Shown here one piece after another: positions 1 through 10,100 of a stretch of DNA of 64,000 nucleotides (position 1 is the stretch's first letter; each line of letters opens with the position of its first letter). The position numbers and the translations under genes are program-made. The notes below the pieces were generated by a model. It had not been told where the DNA came from and did not search any database. It saw nothing but the letters and a program-made list of their open reading frames with translations. This stretch comes from Lysobacter defluvii IMMIB APB-9 = DSM 18482 (GTDB taxonomy: Bacteria > Pseudomonadota > Gammaproteobacteria > Xanthomonadales > Xanthomonadaceae). The stretch covers positions 394,774-458,773 of the forward strand of contig NZ_AUHT01000005.1 of the NCBI RefSeq assembly GCF_000423325.1. The letters run 5' to 3'.

Positions 1-3000
1 CACCGCGGCCTCTGCCAGCGCGGCCAGCCCGTGCCCGGCGACCGTCACTTCGTGCCCCCGGGCCCGTAGCAGGCCGGCGATGACCTCCGCCACCACCGGG
101 TCGTCCTCCACCAGTAGCAGCGCATGTCCGCCCGGGGGGGCGGAAGCGGCGGCATCCGCGTGCGCGAGCACCGGCGCGGGCGCCGCGGCAAGCGGAAGCG
201 CCACGGTGAACCTGCTCCCCACGCCCGGCGTGGTTTCGATCCCGATGCCGCCCCCCATCGCGGCCGCCAGTTCACGGCTGATCGCCAGGCCCAGCCCGCT
301 CCCGCCATGGCGCGCGGCGGTGCGCGCACCATCGGCCTGCTCGAAGCGCTGGAACAGCCGCTCGACCTGCTCCGCTTGCAGCCCGGGGCCGGTGTCCTCC
401 ACGGCGAAGCGCAGCGTGCCCGCCTCGTCGACGTCCACTTCCAGGCGCACCGAGCCACGGGCGGTGAACTTGACCGCGTTGCCCAGCAGGTTGAGCAGGA
501 TCTGCCGGACCCGGGTCGCGTCGCCGAGCACCGCCACGGGCACCGCCGCCGCCACCGTGCAGTCGAACTCCAACCCCCGCCGGCGCGCCAGCGGCGCGGT
601 GAGTTGCGCGACCTGCGCGACCAGCTCGCGGGGGTCGAATGGCGCATGCTCCAGCTCCAGCCGGCCCGCCTCGATCCTCGCCAGGTCCAGGGCGTCGTCC
701 AGCAGGCGCAGCAGGTGCTCGCCCGCGGTGCGGATCGACTCGGCACGCTCGCGCTGCTGGCTGCCGAGCGGATCGCCCAGGAGCAGCTCGGTCATCCCGA
801 GCACACCGGTCATCGGGGTCCGGACCTCGTGGCCGAGGTTGGCGAGGAACCGGCTCTTGGCTTCGGAGGCTTCCAGCGCCAGCGCACGCTCGCGCTCGGC
901 ATTCCGGAGCCGGCGGCGGTGGGCGACGCGCCGGCGCACGGCCCGGCCAGCGCCCCAGGCGAGGAGCATGGCCAGCCCCGTCCAGGCCACCAGGGCGGCG
1001 CCGCTGCGCCACCACGGCGGAGGCAGCTCGAGCCGGATGCGCTGCTCGGCCGACGCATTGCCGTCCGCGTCCACCGCGCGTGCGCGGATCACGTGCCGGC
1101 CCGGCTCCAGCCCGGCCCAGACCCGTTCCGGGTTCCCGCCCTGCTCGATCCAGCCCGAGTCGTGTCCCACCAGCCATGTCTCGAAGCGGCTACCCGCAGG
1201 GTTGGCGAAGGCGAGCAGCGCCAACCGCAGGCGCAACTCCCGATCGCCCGGCGACAGCCGCGGCTCGTCGCCGGCCAGCGGATGCCATGCCCCGTCCCGC
1301 CGCACTGCCAGGGCGTCGACAACCAGCGCCGGTTCGCGCGGCGGCGGGTCGGCGACCATCGTGTCCAGCAGCATCACCGAGCCGTCGGCCAGGGCCGCGG
1401 CCAGCACTCCGCTGTCGCCAAGCACCATGCCCTGGTCCAGGAACTCCTGGCTGGAGAGCCCGTCGGAAAGCCCGAAGCTGCGCAGCCGGCCGGCTTGCGG
1501 ATCCCACCGGTGCAGCCCGCGCGTGCTCGCAAGCCAGGCCCGCCCGCGCGGGTCGACCGCCAGGCCGGAGCCCTCCACCGCCGGCAGGCCCTCCTCGCTG
1601 CCGGCGGCCGCAGCACGCTGCCAGCGCCCATCGGCGAGCCGGTACTGCTCGAGCCCGGACAGGCGCTGCAGCCACAGTTCCCCGGGCGTGGCGAACGCGA
1701 GCGCAAAGACCCGGTCGCCGGTGGGCAGGCCCGGCACCGGCGCGAAGGCCCCGCCGCCGCGGGGCAACACGGCGACGCCGAAGCTGCCCGCTGCCCAGAG
1801 CCCGCCGGAGGGCCCGAACACCAGCGCCTCCAGTGCCCCGTCCGGCAGTTCCAGGCCCGGCCCGCCGCGCACGCTGCGCAGGACCCTGCCGGTGTCGGGG
1901 TCGCGCTGCTGCAGTCCCGAGCCGGCGTTCGCCAGCCACAGGGTGCCGTCCGGCGCGACCAGGAGGTGGTCCACCTGGCCGAGCATCGTCGGGTCGTCCG
2001 GACTCTCGGGCGTCCAGGCCTCGAACCGGCCGCCACCCGGCTCCACGCGCGCCAGCGCACCGGGGCCGCTTCCGCCGATCCACAGCCGGCCGGCCGGGTC
2101 CTCCACCATGGTCAGCGGACGAAGCTGCTCCAGACGCTGCCAGAGATCGGGCCGCACCGGCCGGACCCGCCCGTCGGGGCCGAGCCGCTCGAGCTGGCCG
2201 CCACGGGCCAGCAGCCACAATCCCCCGTCGCGGGCGGGCACGACGTCACGGTAGAGCTGTCCCGACAGGCCGCCGTCCTGGCTGGAGAGCACCGCCATCC
2301 GGCGCCAGTCGGGGCGCAGGTAGCCAAGCCCCACGCCCGGCACCGGCATCCAGAGCGCGCCGTCGTCCTGCCGCAGCATCTGCTGGAGCGCCCGCGTCGG
2401 CCCCTTGTTGCCGATGGGTGCCGGCACCGGGTCGCCGCTCGCGGGGACGTTCCACAGGCCCTGCTGGGTGGCGATCCAGTGGCCGCCGCCACCGTCCGGC
2501 TCGACGGCGAACGCCGCGTTGCCCGCCCCGAAGCGCCCGGACCAGGGTGGCGTGGTAACCCGTCCATCCGGCTCCACGCGGAAGATCCCGCTGCGCGCCC
2601 CGATCCACAGCGCGCGGCCCTCCGGGGTAATCGAGTAGATGATCGGCTGCGGGTCGTCGCCCGGCAGCGCGACCATTTCGAACCGCTCGCCGGACCGGCG
2701 CGCCAGCCCCTCCGTGGTGCCGGCCCACAGCGTTCCGCCGGCATCGAAGCGCAGGGCCAGGATCGTGTCCGCCGGCAATCCGGACTCCTCCCCCGACCAG
2801 TGCCGGCCCGCCGACGTTTCGCCGTGGCCCAGCCGGCTTACGCCGCCGTCGAAGCTGCCGTACCACAGCGCGTCCGCGTCGCTGGCCAGCGCCCACACGT
2901 TGGAGGCATCGGCATGGTGGCGGAACCGACGCCGCTGCCGGTCGAGCACGGCCAGTCCGCGCCCTTCCACCGCGACCCACACCTGGTCGCGCCCGTCGAC

Positions 3001-3366
3001 GTGGACGGCGGTGATGTAGTTGCCCGGCAGGCTCCCGGGGTCGGCCGGGTCGTGGCGCCAGACCCGGAAGCCGCGCCCGTCGTGGCGCGCCAGGCCGTCC
3101 GCGGTCGCCACCCAGACATGCCCGACGCTGTCGGTGGCGATGCCGTTGACCGCGCTCGACGGTAGCCCGTCGGCAACGCCGATCAGACGTGGCTGCGGGA
3201 TCGCCGGGACCCGCAGGGCGGTCGGGGACGCGTCCTCCGCGGGCGCACTCGGCCGGGCCGGCGGCGTGCCCTCCGCAGCGACCGGCAACGGCGCGGAAAG
3301 GCCGGCGACCACCGCCAGCAACGCCGCGCACAGGCCGCCCAGCGGCGACCGCGTCGTATTCCCCAT
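1..3366 (-). CDS. Hybrid sensor histidine kinase with beta-propeller input domain (3' end cut by window)
   Basis: The reading frame is open from an ATG at 3366 to the window edge, giving 1122 residues without a stop. A signal-type hydrophobic N-terminus is followed by many propeller repeats of the kind found in periplasmic two-component regulator domains (for example GHVWVATADGLARHDG near residue 80). Next come a Y_Y_Y-like beta-sandwich around residues 700-790, one membrane segment near 800, and a HisKA box LGHEVRTPM with the phospho-acceptor His at residue 846. The HATPase region contains NLLGNAVKF and GGSGLGLAIS. A receiver domain begins LLLVEDDPVV near residue 1088 and is cut by the window. 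GGGGAG lies just before the start codon. The family senses periplasmic ligands, often sugars, and phosphorylates its own receiver. The ligand cannot be told from sequence. A further output domain after the receiver is possible. Confidence 0.93.
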   Translation of the reverse strand, partial: MGNTTRSPLGGLCAALLAVVAGLSAPLPVAAEGTPPARPSAPAEDASPTALRVPAIPQPRLIGVADGLPSSAVNGIATDSVGHVWVATADGLARHDGRGFRVWRHDPADPGSLPGNYITAVHVDGRDQVWVAVEGRGLAVLDRQRRRFRHHADASNVWALASDADALWYGSFDGGVSRLGHGETSAGRHWSGEESGLPADTILALRFDAGGTLWAGTTEGLARRSGERFEMVALPGDDPQPIIYSITPEGRALWIGARSGIFRVEPDGRVTTPPWSGRFGAGNAAFAVEPDGGGGHWIATQQGLWNVPASGDPVPAPIGNKGPTRALQQMLRQDDGALWMPVPGVGLGYLRPDWRRMAVLSSQDGGLSGQLYRDVVPARDGGLWLLARGGQLERLGPDGRVRPVRPDLWQRLEQLRPLTMVEDPAGRLWIGGSGPGALARVEPGGGRFEAWTPESPDDPTMLGQVDHLLVAPDGTLWLANAGSGLQQRDPDTGRVLRSVRGGPGLELPDGALEALVFGPSGGLWAAGSFGVAVLPRGGGAFAPVPGLPTGDRVFALAFATPGELWLQRLSGLEQYRLADGRWQRAAAAGSEEGLPAVEGSGLAVDPRGRAWLASTRGLHRWDPQAGRLRSFGLSDGLSSQEFLDQGMVLGDSGVLAAALADGSVMLLDTMVADPPPREPALVVDALAVRRDGAWHPLAGDEPRLSPGDRELRLRLALLAFANPAGSRFETWLVGHDSGWIEQGGNPERVWAGLEPGRHVIRARAVDADGNASAEQRIRLELPPPWWRSGAALVAWTGLAMLLAWGAGRAVRRRVAHRRRLRNAERERALALEASEAKSRFLANLGHEVRTPMTGVLGMTELLLGDPLGSQQRERAESIRTAGEHLLRLLDDALDLARIEAGRLELEHAPFDPRELVAQVAQLTAPLARRRGLEFDCTVAAAVPVAVLGDATRVRQILLNLLGNAVKFTARGSVRLEVDVDEAGTLRFAVEDTGPGLQAEQVERLFQRFEQADGARTAARHGGSGLGLAISRELAAAMGGGIGIETTPGVGSRFTVALPLAAAPAPVLAHADAAASAPPGGHALLLVEDDPVVAEVIAGLLRARGHEVTVAGHGLAALAEAAV

Positions 3367-3443
3367 CTCCCTGCTCCCCAGGCTCCCTGCCGGCCTAGGG
3401 TCGGCGAAGGCCGGCGCTCCGCGCAAGCAGGCGCCTACCCGGG

Positions 3444-3671
3444 TCAGCGGCCCGCGAACGCCCGCACCGCAGCCACGTCGAAGGGCCAGTCGAGCTCCCC
3501 GCCGCCGGCCTCGCGCCCGAGCACCGGCACCCGGATGCCGTAGCGCGACTCCAGGGCCTCGTCACCGTCGATGAACACGTTGCGGAAATCGCCCGCACCC
3601 GCGGCGGCGAGCACCTCGATCGCCTGGTCGCACAGGTGGCAGTCGTCGCGCTGGTAAAGGATCAGTGCCAT
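3444..3671 (-). CDS. Small glutaredoxin-family protein
   Basis: This is a 75-residue thioredoxin-fold protein with the redox motif CHLC at residues 11-14, right after the first beta strand ([10 protein letters not shown]). A cis-Pro region VPVLG sits near residues 48-52. The length and layout match the short glutaredoxin-like (DUF836) proteins that reduce disulfides in the cytoplasm. The start chosen is the ATG directly before the first strand; upstream in-frame codons only lengthen it into non-homologous sequence. It lies 77 bp before the hybrid kinase on the same strand and is divergent from sdaA. No partner can be inferred. Confidence 0.85.
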   Translation of the reverse strand: MALILYQRDDCHLCDQAIEVLAAAGAGDFRNVFIDGDEALESRYGIRVPVLGREAGGGELDWPFDVAAVRAFAGR

Positions 3672-3762
3672 CAGGGGGATCGGCCCGGCCGGCCGGGGTA
3701 CAGAAGGGGTCGGATATAGTACGGCGCCCTGCGGGATCCCCCACCCAAGCCCTGAAGCGTCC

Positions 3763-5145
<1,383 letters not shown>

Positions 5146-5267
5146 GTTCCGCGCCACGATCCACGCTGTTCCATGCCAGGGGGTAAAGGACCGCCCGCGG
5201 CGGCCGTAATCACGTAGGCCCCGCATCGCATCCGAGGCCGGCTGGCCGGCGGTGGCAAGGAGGTTCC

Positions 5268-8200
5268 ATGCCACTGCGCGTCCTGACGTTCGTCCTGCTC
5301 CTGTGCGCCCTGCTCCCGCAGCCTGCGCGGGCACTGGACCCGGCAAAGTCGTTCCACCATTACGTGCGCGACAGCTGGTCGGTGCAGGAGGGGATGCCGC
5401 AGATCAGCGCGGTGGCGATCGCGCAGACGCCCGACGGGTACATCTGGATCGCGACCCAGTCGGGGGTGTCGCGCTTCGACGGCGTCGGCTTCCAGACCTT
5501 CTCGCCCTCGAACGAGCCGGCGATCCCGCACCCGGTGACCACCTCCCTTGCAGTGGATCCGGAAGGCGCGCTCTGGATCGGCACGCGCGGGGGCATGGCG
5601 GTCCTGCGCGACGGCCGCTTCCACGAGGTTCCCTGGGCCGGCGACGGCATGGCGCCGATGATCAACGGCCTCGACCTGGGCGCGGACGGGACGGTGTGGG
5701 CGGCCACCTCCTCCGGCGCCGCACGGGTGCGCGGCGGCGCGCTGCGGCCCCTGCCCGGCAGCGCCGACGCATCGGCCGTGTTCGAGGCCGACGACGGAAC
5801 GCTGTGGGTGGGGAACCTGGAAGGCGTGCGCCTGTGGGACGGCCGCGGCTGGACGGCCACCCGCTGGCCGGGCACCGACGAGCCGGAGGTGGTGTACGGG
5901 CTGCTCGACGTCGACGGCGAGATCTGGGCGGCCACCGCCCGCGGCATCCACGTCCACGGCCGCTCGGGCTGGCGCCCGTTCCCGGGTGCCGCGGGGGACG
6001 ACGCCCTGCCGCTGCACTTCCTGTACCGCGACGGCGACGGCAACGTATGGGGCGGGGGCGACCTCGGGCTGGTCCGCGTGCGCCCGGACCGCAGCGTGGA
6101 GGTGGTGCCGGCCACGCGCGGCAATGGACTGTTCAACCTGTTCAATGCCTTCGAGGACCGCGAGGGCAACCTCTGGCTGGGCAGCCTCTCCAACGGCCTG
6201 AGCCGGATCTGGAACGGCTGGACGCGCCGCTACAGCACCCAGGAGGGCCTGCCGGATGCGACGGTCTGGACGCTGGTCCCGGACCCCGACGCCCGCGCGG
6301 TCTGGGTAGGCACCAACAACGGGCTCGCGCGCCTGGTGCCGGGCGGCCACTTCATGCGCCCGGAGGTCGGGGAGCTCGGCCGCACCTCCGCGATTCGCAC
6401 CCTGTTCGCCGAACCCGGAAGGCTCTGGATTGGCCTGCGCAGCGGGCTGGCGCTCTACGAGCCCGGCCGCGGAAGGCCCGCAGCCACCCCGGAATGGGCA
6501 CGCAGGATCCGGGTGCCCGTGATCGGCTTTGCGCGCGATCCCGACGGAAGCCTATGGATTTCCACCCTGGGCGGCATGCTGCGCTGGGACGGGACCTCGC
6601 TGGAGGAGTTCGACGCGAGCCGTGGCATCGCGGGGGCCGTGGCCGAGTTCCGGATCACGGCGGAAGGACGCCGCCTGGCGCTGACCCGCACCACCCTGCT
6701 GGAGTTCGACGGCGAGCGGTTTGTCCCGGCTCCCGAGGCCGGCGACCTGCCACGGGAAGCGAAGCTGGGGGGCATCACCCAGCTCGAGGACGGGCGCCTG
6801 GTGCTGGCGGGCGTGGGCGCCCTGGTCCTGCTGCGACACGGGGATCGATGGGTCCAACTCGACGAATCGACCGGCCTGTTCCCCGGCTCCCCGTTCCAGA
6901 TCCTCGAAGGGGGCGGCCACCTGTGGGTCTCGAGCATGCACGGGGTGTATCGCCTGGCGCTCGCCGACCTGGATGCATTCGCCGGCGGAAGCGCGTCCCG
7001 CGTCGAGCCGCAGATGCTGCTCAACGAGCGCGGCATGCCCAACGGCGGACAGCAGGGCCTGTGCTGCAACGGCTCCGGCCCGAGCGACGGCTTCCTCGAC
7101 GGGCACACGCTGTGGTTGCCCACCCGTGACGGCGTCGTTGCGCTGGACACCGCGGACATCGTCCGCAATCCGGTCCCGCCCGCCGTGCATGTCACCGGCC
7201 TGCGCGCCGGCGGACGGACGCACCAGCCCGGGGCGGATGCGCCGATCACGCTGGCGGCCGACCAGCGCGACCTCGCGCTGGGTTTCAGCGTGCTCGGCTA
7301 CCAGGATCCGCGCAGCAACCTCGCGCGGTACCGCCTGGTCGGCTATGACCAGCAATGGCAGAGCGCCGGCCCAATGGAACGGGAGGTCCGCTATACCAAC
7401 CTGCCGCCGGGCGAGTACGTGTTCGAGGTCGTCGGCAGCAACAACGCCGATGTGTGGGGAAGCGGAGCCGCCCGGCTCCGGTTCGCCATCGAGCCGCACT
7501 TCCACGAGACCGCCGCGTTCCCGCTGTTGCTGGGCGCCCTCGTCCTGCTGCTGGTCTACGCGGGCTACCGCTACCAGCGCTACCGGTTCCGGGTGCGGCA
7601 GGCGCAACTGGAGGCACTGGTGGGCGAGCGCACCGCCGAGCTGGCCGAAACCAACCACCAGCTCGAGCAGGCGAGCCTGACCGACCCGCTGACCGGGCTG
7701 CGCAACCGCCGCTACCTGGCCCGCCAGATCCCCGCCGACCTCGACTACTACGACCGCCAGCTCACCGCCAACCCGGGCGCTGCCGAGGTCATCGTGTTCG
7801 CCCTGCTCGACATCGACCACTTCAAGCAGGTGAACGACCTGCACGGCCACGCCGCGGGCGACCGCGTGCTGGAGGAGGTCGCGCTCCGGCTGGAGAACAT
7901 GATCCGCAGCGGCGATTACGTGGTCCGCTGGGGCGGCGAGGAGTTCCTGCTGGTGTTCCGGCCGATGCCCGCCGGCCAGGTGCCGCGGCTGGGGGAGCGG
8001 CTGCGCACCGCGGTGTCGCCCGCCCCGTTCGACCTGGGGGACGGCCGCAGCATGGGGCTCACCGCCTCGGTCGGGCTGTCGGAGTACCCGATGTTCCGAC
8101 GTGCCGGTGGCGAGCCGCTGGGATGGGAGGGCATGGTGGAGCTGGCCGACCAGGCGCTCTACCAGGTCAAGCGCCACGGGCGCGATGGCTGGGCGATGTT

Positions 8201-8330
8201 CCGCCCGACCGCGTCGACCCGTACCGAAACCCTGCTTTCGGACCTGCAGCACGGTCCGGACGCACTGCTGCAGGCGGGGGAGCTGGAACTGGCCGGCTCG
8301 GCCATCATGCTGAGCCTCAGCAGGGGCTGA
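5268..8330 (+). CDS. Periplasmic beta-propeller sensor diguanylate cyclase (GGDEF)
   Basis: This 1020-residue protein has a signal peptide (residues 1-23), then a propeller with repeats such as DGYIWIATQSGVSRFDG. A Y_Y_Y domain follows (around 640-740, with YRLVGYDQQW and YTNLPPGEYVFEV). There is one membrane segment near 748-765, a short coiled coil (QLEALVGERTAELAETN) and a C-terminal GGDEF domain with an active-type GGEEF at residues 889-893. The family makes cyclic di-GMP from GTP in response to a periplasmic signal. GGAGG lies 4 bases before the ATG. The input half has the same layout as the hybrid kinase at the window start, so the two may be related sensors wired to different outputs. 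Transcription is independent of sdaA, 122 bp upstream. Confidence 0.95.
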   Translation: MPLRVLTFVLLLCALLPQPARALDPAKSFHHYVRDSWSVQEGMPQISAVAIAQTPDGYIWIATQSGVSRFDGVGFQTFSPSNEPAIPHPVTTSLAVDPEGALWIGTRGGMAVLRDGRFHEVPWAGDGMAPMINGLDLGADGTVWAATSSGAARVRGGALRPLPGSADASAVFEADDGTLWVGNLEGVRLWDGRGWTATRWPGTDEPEVVYGLLDVDGEIWAATARGIHVHGRSGWRPFPGAAGDDALPLHFLYRDGDGNVWGGGDLGLVRVRPDRSVEVVPATRGNGLFNLFNAFEDREGNLWLGSLSNGLSRIWNGWTRRYSTQEGLPDATVWTLVPDPDARAVWVGTNNGLARLVPGGHFMRPEVGELGRTSAIRTLFAEPGRLWIGLRSGLALYEPGRGRPAATPEWARRIRVPVIGFARDPDGSLWISTLGGMLRWDGTSLEEFDASRGIAGAVAEFRITAEGRRLALTRTTLLEFDGERFVPAPEAGDLPREAKLGGITQLEDGRLVLAGVGALVLLRHGDRWVQLDESTGLFPGSPFQILEGGGHLWVSSMHGVYRLALADLDAFAGGSASRVEPQMLLNERGMPNGGQQGLCCNGSGPSDGFLDGHTLWLPTRDGVVALDTADIVRNPVPPAVHVTGLRAGGRTHQPGADAPITLAADQRDLALGFSVLGYQDPRSNLARYRLVGYDQQWQSAGPMEREVRYTNLPPGEYVFEVVGSNNADVWGSGAARLRFAIEPHFHETAAFPLLLGALVLLLVYAGYRYQRYRFRVRQAQLEALVGERTAELAETNHQLEQASLTDPLTGLRNRRYLARQIPADLDYYDRQLTANPGAAEVIVFALLDIDHFKQVNDLHGHAAGDRVLEEVALRLENMIRSGDYVVRWGGEEFLLVFRPMPAGQVPRLGERLRTAVSPAPFDLGDGRSMGLTASVGLSEYPMFRRAGGEPLGWEGMVELADQALYQVKRHGRDGWAMFRPTASTRTETLLSDLQHGPDALLQAGELELAGSAIMLSLSRG

Positions 8331-8375
8331 GCCCGCCGGCACGCACGGGTGGGCCGGCGCCCTTAGACTCACGCG

Positions 8376-9269
8376 ATGCCGGACTCCACCCGCCGTCCCC
8401 GCACCCGTGGCGGGCGCCCGTACGCTGGCGCCGGGCTGCTGCTGGCACTGGCGCTCGCGATCGGGATGCCCTCTTCCGTCGCGTCGCCGGTGGACGCGGC
8501 ACACGCCGGGGAAGGCCCCACGCCCGAAGGGGCGATCGCCACCTTGCGCGTGGAGGACCAGGGCAGCCGCTGGCTGGTCTGGGCCGACAACCGGCTCGCC
8601 GGCCCCGCCGAGGTCATGGTCGACTTCATCGAATCCCGCAACGTCTCCGCGCAGCCGGCGCTGCCGGCCCGCGCCACGCTGCCGGCGGGCGGAAGCCGGG
8701 TGGTCGCGGTGATCGGGCACGGCGGCGGCGGAGGCCGGCCGCGATTCCGCCTGCAGGCGCGGAGCATTCCAGGGCAGCCCGGCACCCGTCCGGAAGATGT
8801 CCTGTACCGGCTGCCGGTCGACGCCACGGCGGTGCGCGTGGACCAGGGCTACGGTGGCGCCTACAGCCACCACGACGACGAGAACCGCTACGCGATCGAC
8901 CTGGCGGTACCGGAAGGCACCCGGGTCCTGGCCGCACGCGACGGCGTGGTCATGCAGGTCGGGCCGCGGGACGGCAGGGGCGGCCCCAGCGGCAACTTCG
9001 TCCGGCTGCTGCACGACGACGGCAGCATGAGCCTGTACGCGCACCTGCAGCCCGGCGGCGCGCTGGCCACGCCGGGGCGCCGGGTGCGCGCAGGCGAGCG
9101 GATCGGGCTGTCGGGAAGCACCGGCCACGCCACCGGGCCGCACCTGCACTTCGCGGTGCAGGCCAACCGCGGGATGCGGCTGGTCTCGATCCCGTTCCGC
9201 ATGGACGGGCTGCCCGGAAGCGCGCGGCCCGCCGCGGAAGAAGGGCTCAGAACGCGTTCGGGCCCTTGA
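8376..9269 (+). CDS. M23 family metallopeptidase (LytM-type)
   Basis: The protein has 297 residues, with a basic N-terminus and a hydrophobic export segment at about 18-35. A beta-rich linker domain follows. The peptidase M23 core runs from about residue 150 to 275. The zinc ligands are visible: the first His in SHHDDENRYAID with the Asp of AID, and GPHLHFAV with the HxH pair. Active-type M23 enzymes cut peptidoglycan peptide bridges in the periplasm. All ligands are present, so an active enzyme is more likely than a LytM regulator. The 3' end overlaps the convergent DUF1521 gene by 23 bp. Confidence 0.9.
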   Translation: MPDSTRRPRTRGGRPYAGAGLLLALALAIGMPSSVASPVDAAHAGEGPTPEGAIATLRVEDQGSRWLVWADNRLAGPAEVMVDFIESRNVSAQPALPARATLPAGGSRVVAVIGHGGGGGRPRFRLQARSIPGQPGTRPEDVLYRLPVDATAVRVDQGYGGAYSHHDDENRYAIDLAVPEGTRVLAARDGVVMQVGPRDGRGGPSGNFVRLLHDDGSMSLYAHLQPGGALATPGRRVRAGERIGLSGSTGHATGPHLHFAVQANRGMRLVSIPFRMDGLPGSARPAAEEGLRTRSGP

Positions 9270-10014
9270 TGGTGAACTCGAAGTTGGCCGGCAGGTTGAG
9301 GTTGACCGCCGGCTGGCCCTCGGCATCCGCGCTGCTGGAGAAGCTGATCGACATCAGCCCCTGGAACATCGACAGCAGGGTGCCGAAGGACTGCAGTGCG
9401 GTGAACAGCGCCTGGAACTGGTCGCCAGCCAGCTCGGACCCGTTGAGGCGGTGGTCGGTCAGGTTGATGTACTGCTGGTCAACCACGACGCCGATCCGGC
9501 CGTTGCCGTCCACGCCCAGGAAGCCGGCGCCGAACGGGTTCTCGCGGATGACGTTGCCATCGTTGGCCCGCGCCTCCACCCGGGCGGCGTCGTGGACGTG
9601 GTGGCTGACCGCCAGGTCGCCCCGGGTGAACGGGTCCACGCCGGTGACCTGGGTGGTCTGCCCGGTGGTGCCATCGGTGATGGTCACCGTCGAGGCGTAG
9701 GTCACCTTGGCGTTGTCGTGGGCGGGCTTGGTCTCGATGGTGACCTTGGTGCCGTCCTCGAGCTGGAAGGTGGTGTCCCCGTAGAAGTCGAAGGCGCGCT
9801 TGCCGTCGATGTCCACGTGCGGGTCGCCCCAGATGCGGTAGTCCTCGCCGGTCGCCTTGTTGTTGATGTGGACGGTGCCGGTGTCGGTCAGGCGGATGTC
9901 GTAGTTCCGGTTCTCGTAGAAGAACTCGTTGCCCTTCGCCTTTGCCCGGATGGGGCCGTCAAGCGCCTCGGGATTGACGGTGAGGTTGTCGATCGTGATC
10001 TGGCTGGCTTGCAT
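9247..10014 (-). CDS. DUF1521 protein with GDPH self-cleavage motif (MIIA-type)
   Basis: The protein has 255 residues and no signal peptide. Residues 28-75 hold the DUF1521 signature: NEFFYENRNYDI, then IWGDPHVDIDGKRAFDF, with the GDPH motif at residues 63-66. In rhizobial NopE1 this domain is known to cleave itself between Asp and Pro when calcium binds (metal-ion-inducible autocleavage). All motif residues are present here, so self-cleavage is plausible; it is inferred. Aspartates on each side fit metal binding. The C-terminal half (LSMFQGLMSISFSSSADAEG) is Ser/Ala-rich and unlike known enzymes. The chosen ATG starts MQASQITIDN. No secretion genes are nearby, so export route and target are unknown. 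Confidence 0.85.
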   Translation of the reverse strand: MQASQITIDNLTVNPEALDGPIRAKAKGNEFFYENRNYDIRLTDTGTVHINNKATGEDYRIWGDPHVDIDGKRAFDFYGDTTFQLEDGTKVTIETKPAHDNAKVTYASTVTITDGTTGQTTQVTGVDPFTRGDLAVSHHVHDAARVEARANDGNVIRENPFGAGFLGVDGNGRIGVVVDQQYINLTDHRLNGSELAGDQFQALFTALQSFGTLLSMFQGLMSISFSSSADAEGQPAVNLNLPANFEFTIKGPNAF

Positions 10015-10100
10015 GGCACCACCCCTGTCGTGGAATGGTGCCAAGTAGAGCCCCCGGGGCGGAAACTGCCAACTGGGTCCGCCCCTACCCCGGGCGGACC

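Noticed and set aside
124..3165. Very long open frame on the + strand opposite the hybrid kinase
   Set aside because: It is an antisense shadow of GC-rich codon bias: Arg/Ala/Pro/Gln-rich, with no domains or ribosome site, while the minus strand carries clear kinase motifs.
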